DNA of 64,000 nucleotides from Trichosphaerium sp. ATCC 40318 (taxonomy: Eukaryota; Discosea; Flabellinia; Trichosidae), in NCBI GenBank assembly GCA_038496445.1, contig JALMLS010000397.1:124001-188000 (forward strand), written 5' to 3'. The stretch's first letter is position 1. Every line of letters starts with the position of its first letter. The position numbers and the translations under genes were made by a program. The notes under the pieces are model-generated. The model was given only the letters and a program-made list of their open reading frames with translations. It made no database searches and was not told the DNA's origin. Below, one piece after another: positions 59,537-64,000 of the stretch.

Positions 59537-60852
59537 ATGCATCTCATCAACTTACTCAGTTTAATCTCTTTGATTTCTTGCACTGTTATTGCTTCTTGCG
59601 ATTTTAAATACGATAACTCGATAAGTGGACCTATTAACTGGGCAACATTTTGCTCAAATCCAGGTAAGTACATTTCAGCACCACACTAAAAAATACCTAT
59701 TGAATCTTTGAGTTATCCTATCACATAACGCTGTCTAGCCATACAGTTTTTGTTTTTCTGTTCATGATATTCTCATGTTTTAATGTCTAATAGATTGCGA
59801 TGGTTCAAGTCAATCTCCTATTGATATAAAGGGCGCTGAAGCTGTTCTAGACTCAAATCTATTGCCAATGGTTCGATGCTTTCTACATTGAATCTAATCT
59901 TTACGACTAGAACACGCAATATGGAACTACCGCTGAGTACGAACTAAAAAACACTGGGCATGGCATTCAAAGTACCTCTCATACTATTTACAATACTCTC
60001 ATCTTAGTATTTTTTAGTTAATGTTGATGATAAGTCTTTGTCAACAACAATTACTGGAGAATCACTGCCTCTTATACAATTTCATTTACATACTTTGAGT
60101 GAGCATACATTTGATGGATCATCCAAGTCCGCTGAAGTTCATTTGGTACAACAAAATCTTTCGCTTAACAACTTCACTTCTTAGCAATAGAAATTGTTAA
60201 CCACTTTGTAGGTTCATATTGTAGATTCAAAAATCACTGTTGTAGGCATCGCTTTTGAGGCTGATACAAGTGTTACAACAGAAGATCCTTTTATTGCAGC
60301 GGTTCGATTGCTTCTTTTTTGTTGGAAAACAAATCAAGTCATTTAATGATTGTTTAGTTGACACCTATGTTGCCTCTATTATCACCTATGTTGCCTCTAT
60401 TATCTGGAAACGTAACGGCTGTAACACTAAACGTACGTACGATTTACTAGTGCAAACAGAACAATCGCGTCTTTGGTTGCTTGTCTTACTTGTTTTAGTT
60501 GGAAGCAACTCTTGGAGAGTCTGTTAATGATAAAGAGTACTACACTTACTCAGGTTCATTGACCACACCACCATGTTCTGAGGGCGTACAGTTTTACATA
60601 ATGAAGGACGTTAGAGCAATTACAGTCGATCAATTCAATGCTCTTCAAACAGTTCCTGTTCTGAAAGGAAACGCAAGACCTGTACAACCCCTCAATGGCC
60701 GTCAAGTCTCAAAGTTTGTGCCTAGTTCTGTCGAGCCTACTTCTCCAACTGCTGCTCCAGTCGACACATCTGCACCAGTTGACGCTTCAAATGGAAGCTT
60801 CTTACAATTAAGCATTGTTGCTTTATTGGCTGTGTATGCTATCGTAATGTAA
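59537..60852 (+). CDS. Alpha-carbonic anhydrase, secreted and membrane-anchored
   Basis: Interconverts CO2 and bicarbonate at the cell surface. Signal peptide MHLINLLSLISLISCTVIA; mature start FKYDNSISGPINWATFC. Conserved segments are spread over about six exons: SSQSPIDIKGAEA; YELKNTGHGIQ (across an intron to INVDDK); PLIQFHLHTLSEHTFDG with two zinc histidines; SAEVHLV with the third His; VVGIAFEAD; and YTYSGSLTTPPCSEGV, containing the active-site Thr. The three zinc ligands and Thr-Thr-Pro-Pro are intact, so activity is likely. The C-terminus is Pro/Ser/Thr-rich and ends in a hydrophobic stretch (LSIVALLAVYAIVM), consistent with a GPI signal. One intron contains a 21-bp tandem duplication (about 60361-60403). 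Confidence 0.9.
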
Positions 60853-61138
60853 TAAACTGTTTTTGTTAAATTTGAGTTTATAAGTAGTCTATTGTCAAAC
60901 GAAAAAGGTAAACTAAACTATTTATTGAGCTTGTCATTTCCAAGTTGGACAAGTTGGGTTACTAGCACAAGCTGAACTGAAGTACCGATCCATTACTTCT
61001 CGGCACAGAGACTTTGGACCATTTACTCATTGAGTACCCTTTGGGTATCTTGTTGAAAGTAAAGACAACGTGGCAAATTGCCATTAAATAGGCGTCGAAA
61101 GCCAAGAACTTGGATACCTTCTTATTTAGCCATGTGAT

Positions 61139-61708
61139 TCATAAGTGAGCGCATGTCTTCATCTTTTCTGTTACTTTAAATCCTTCAACTTTAAGGCTCT
61201 CACTCTTCTCAACAGTAAACTCAAGGGTTACTCCCTTGAAGAAACTCAGAGTCTCTTTGAGTTCCCTTTGAATTGATGTGTCACTGTAAAATCCTAACGA
61301 ACCAGAGAGGCCAAGCATCTCAAACGCTATAGGTTGTTGATTGGCATTGGTGAATACTTTCGCCACAGTGGTTATAACCTGTTCACGAGCCGAGACGGAA
61401 GCAACCCTGATATTAAGTAAAGTCGTTGGGCGTTGATTTCGTTCTTCTTTGTCGTAGGATTCTACTGCGCTCTTGAAATTACTCTGAATAGTCTTTTTGG
61501 ATTTGAAAGTGTCGTTAAACGTAATGTTGTCTGGAGTCCGAACGGAGTCACCATTGTCCAACAGAATATGGTATCCTCTGAATTCTGCCTCAAACGGATA
61601 CTTTTCACACATATACTCCCTTTGCTGGTATTCATAGTACGCCTAGTACAGTCTTTAGCATTATGTAAAGTACGACTGTTTAGTACTGTTACTCACTTGA
61701 TCATCCAT
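61139..61708 (-). CDS. SAC3/GANP-like protein, N-terminally short
   Basis: The ATG at 61708 (MDDQ, intron) continues as AYYEYQQREYMCEKYPFEAE and FRGYHILLDNGDSV. The 'AEFR-Y-iLL--GD' signature is that of the SAC3/GANP/eIF3-p25 domain of mRNA-export and related complexes. The frame runs to a stop at 61139 through NIRVASVSAREQVITTVAKV and LEFTVEKSESLKVEGFKV. The preceding half of the SAC3 domain found in normal members is missing: the start falls mid-domain. It is either a truncated duplicate or an annotation gap. It lies 90 bp from the divergent sialidase start. Confidence 0.5.
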
Positions 61709-61798
61709 AGTGTTCCGTTAGTATGGGTGTCTCTGAGAGTGTTGACTTAGTAGAGGGTTTAAGCAGTGATTTCATGCGCACGTGTGTCAAAACGTTTA

Positions 61799-63262
61799 AT
61801 GAAAATGTTGGTAAAACTACTTCTGTTGGTTTTAATAGTTAGTATCTACGGAGGTAGTACTATTTATAAACTCTTCTAACGATTCTAGAGCTTGTTGACG
61901 TATTTCAAAAACACACAGAGGGTTTTGAGTGTTTTCGCGTTCCTTCACTTCTACGCATCTCAAATGGTACATTAACGCTGAATTTAGTCACGTGATAATA
62001 AAAAAAAATACTATAGGTGATTTAATAGCTATCGCTGAAGGGCGAAACAACACGCCAACACCAGAAACTTGTTTGCAAGATGGTGGGAAAACAGAAAAGG
62101 CACAAGAACAATCAACTTCGCAAAACTTTTCTAAATTGGCATCCAGGCCGTAGTTATTAAGATTTCACACGACAATGGCACGTCTTGGGGTCCCTTGAGA
62201 ACTCTTGAATCGTATGAATGCGGTGGAGGATACGAATGCGGATACCAAAACATTGTTGAAGATGTCAAAACAAATAGCTTGTTTATTGCATATTCAACGC
62301 ATGTTGGTACTCAAATGATTAGAAGTAACGACTATGGAGTCACGTGGTCAACACCTAAACGACTAAGTGACGGATTTCCAAAAACATTCCGCAACCCAGC
62401 TCCTGGACATGGTGTAAGTTTTTCAAGAAGTGTATCTTGATTGCTTATGTATTCTCTTAGCTTCAACTGTTACAACCTTGTATGTCTACCAAGTGTCACC
62501 AGTACAGATTAATAATACCATTTGTCTGCTCTATAAATGGAACTGAGCACAGTTGTCTGATTGCTAGTGACGATCATGGAGCCACATGGCATTCAGCTGG
62601 AGTAGCACAAGCTGGCTCTAAAGAGGCGCAACTTGTACAAGTACGTTAAGTTGTTGCAATCAATTGCACCCTTTATAACCTTCATTGCAGCTCATTAGCT
62701 GTGGTGATGATGGAACGGTTTATTTGAATGCAAGGAATTTTGGAGAAACAAAAGGACACAGATTGAGTGCTTTATCTTTTGATGGCGGAGATACTTTTTC
62801 TTCATTTTCTGTTGTGACAGATTTAACAGAACCAGTCACCAACCAATGGACTGGTATAGTAGGATCTTTAATAAGGTAATGCGAACTACTGTAGGTTAAC
62901 GCTGTCAATTAATTTTCTGAAATAGGTGGACGTATGCTACTGATACAGGACTCAACAAGTACTTGACTTTTTTTTTTGCTGATAACTAACTCATTTAGGA
63001 TTCTATTTTCAGATCCTGGTGCACAAACTTCAAGGTCTAATTTGACTGTTTACATGACAACAGATGAAACGTCAACATGGCATGAGAGTAAACTTATAAA
63101 TGAAGTCACGTGATTATTGTTAGTAGTAAATTATTAATTTTTTTGTGTTAGGGTCCAAGTGGCTATTCCGATATGGCAAAAATCAGTAACGCCCATGTTG
63201 GCATTCTCTTTGAACGTGGGTCTCCACTTCCATATGACAAGATATCATTCTTGCAATTCTAG
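61799..63262 (+). CDS. Secreted exo-alpha-sialidase (GH33-like)
   Basis: Removes terminal sialic acids from glycoconjugates. Signal peptide MKMLVKLLLLVLIVSIYG, then HTEGFECFRVPSLLR (the FRIP-type arginine motif) and LIAIAEGR. Asp-box repeats are HDNGTSW, NDYGVTW, DDHGATW and FDGGDTF. Other family segments are RNPAPGHG, SCGDDGTVYLNARNF and the C-terminal VGILFERGSPLPYDKISFLQ, which holds the Glu/Tyr catalytic region. All expected blocks are present, so activity is likely. At least six introns are used. Stop at 63262. CACGTG occurs at 61780 (19 bp before the ATG) and again in introns. Confidence 0.9.
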
Positions 63263-63794
63263 GAACAAAGACGCCTGGAAACACCGCAGCAATAAAGCAT
63301 TATCCAGACGTTGAGTGTATCTGTCTTTGTTTTTACAAACATTTTTGACATGTCGCTATTTACTGACAGCCTTGGTATCATAAAATCTATTACACAGCAT
63401 GGAATTTTCTTGTTAGAAATTAGCAATGACATGCAGTATCTCATTAGCACATGACAATGTTTTTTTGTGCGAGTTCCAGCAAGCCTTCTATTGGCGTATC
63501 TGCTAGAATATTTAGCCATACCTCTAATGGAAGCTCTACATTCTCCATTCGAGGTCAAGTGACACCAAAGCTGCTATTTTCAAATCCATTAGAAATAATT
63601 TACCAGTTGTTTCATAATGGTAATAAGTTTTCTAGAAACTGTGCAATCACACATGACACAGCGGTTTTAACTCACTTTTAAACAACTCTTTTAAAAAGAC
63701 AAAGCTGAGAAGTTTTAAAGTTTCAATTACATTCAAGAAAAGTTCCTAACAATGGAGATAACTTTATCTTGTAGATTTAGTTACACAAGGATTA
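63263..63794. other. Spacer, no gene seen
   Basis: About 530 bp between the sialidase stop and the convergent gene end at 63795. Only short open frames without motifs. Confidence 0.35.
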
Positions 63795-64000
63795 TCATTT
63801 GAATACGATTTTCTTAAACTTCTTCTTCCTCCAATATGACAAAGCAACTTTACATAATGTTCTCACATTAGGAATGTAATCCCTGACTTGTTCATGTACA
63901 TCTTGATCATCCAAGTCATCTAAGATTTAGGTTAAACAAGAGTAATGCTTATAAACTTACAGCAAGCTAATTCAGCATATGCTAACAAGAAAGCATACAA
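63795..64000 (-). CDS. 3' end of an unidentified gene running off the right edge
   Basis: Two minus-strand exons: 63961-64000 (reads LYAFLLAYAELAC) and 63795-63919 (DLDDQDVHEQVRDYIPNVRT, then KVALSYWRKKKFKKIVFK and stop). The 41-bp intron 63920-63960 has GTAAGT...TTAG ends and keeps the frame through a split Tyr codon. The sequence is helical with a very basic C-terminus. Family not recognised. Confidence 0.55.

Noticed and set aside
1-64000. tRNA or rRNA genes
   Set aside because: I looked for B-box-like GGTTCGAATC patterns and cloverleaf-sized GC-rich segments by eye and saw none convincing; a tRNAscan run would decide.

Overview
The window is nuclear DNA from a eukaryote with compact, intron-rich genes, probably a unicellular amorphean (a lineage near animals, fungi or amoebae). 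It is AT-rich. Most genes are cut by short introns of about 38-110 bp with a strong GTACGT-like donor and a T-rich AG acceptor. No organism can be named. Markers point in different directions. A cortactin-type N-terminus, a LamG-kinase receptor with an HRDLAARN loop, and an M43 pappalysin-like protease suggest relatives of animals. A fungal-type Zn2Cys6 regulator argues against an animal.

Layout. 0-5.3 kb: the 5' end of a cortactin-like gene (minus), a divergent receptor tyrosine-like kinase, and poorly resolved small coding segments. 5.8-15.2 kb: a Zn2Cys6 factor, a DH-PH-FYVE-SH3 Rho exchange factor and a mitochondrial DnaJ (all minus), then an SGNH-hydrolase-like gene (plus) that appears to need a 2-nt microexon. 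15.4-18.6 kb: a leucine-rich-repeat relic and a secreted M43 metalloprotease.

19.1-30.1 kb is the accessory core: five minus-strand copies of one multi-exon gene family. A sixth copy lies on the plus strand at 42.8-44.5 kb. Each intact member has a tiny EGF-like N-terminus and about seven membrane segments. One copy is a pseudogene and one looks like a gene-conversion mosaic. A PL7 alginate lyase gene and two related TA-flanked inverted-repeat elements (MITE-like) lie among them.

30.9-42.4 kb: an intronless F-box/LRR gene, an ankyrin-CDKN3-like phosphatase, a mitochondrial-ribosome-like protein and a complete SF3B3 splicing factor. 45.4-54.4 kb: an SLC33 acetyl-CoA transporter, a YwqK/MORN-like repeat protein, an STI1-like TPR protein, a transposase-like RNase-H gene with a frame break, and a Ras GTPase with Lys at the position of Ras Gln61. 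56-64 kb: a second YwqK-like protein, an F-box/propeller-like protein, a membrane-anchored alpha-carbonic anhydrase, a truncated SAC3-like gene, a secreted sialidase and the 3' end of a gene running off the right edge.

The genes form no operon-like pathway. Shared themes are surface sensing (receptor kinase, EGF-7TM family, Ras, RhoGEF, cortactin) and secreted or surface hydrolases (M43 protease, alginate lyase, sialidase, carbonic anhydrase), as in a phagotrophic or particle-associated marine-type protist. That ecological reading is inference. The best candidate for something undescribed is the EGF-7TM array. Exon joins were done by eye, so boundaries may be off by a base or an exon.
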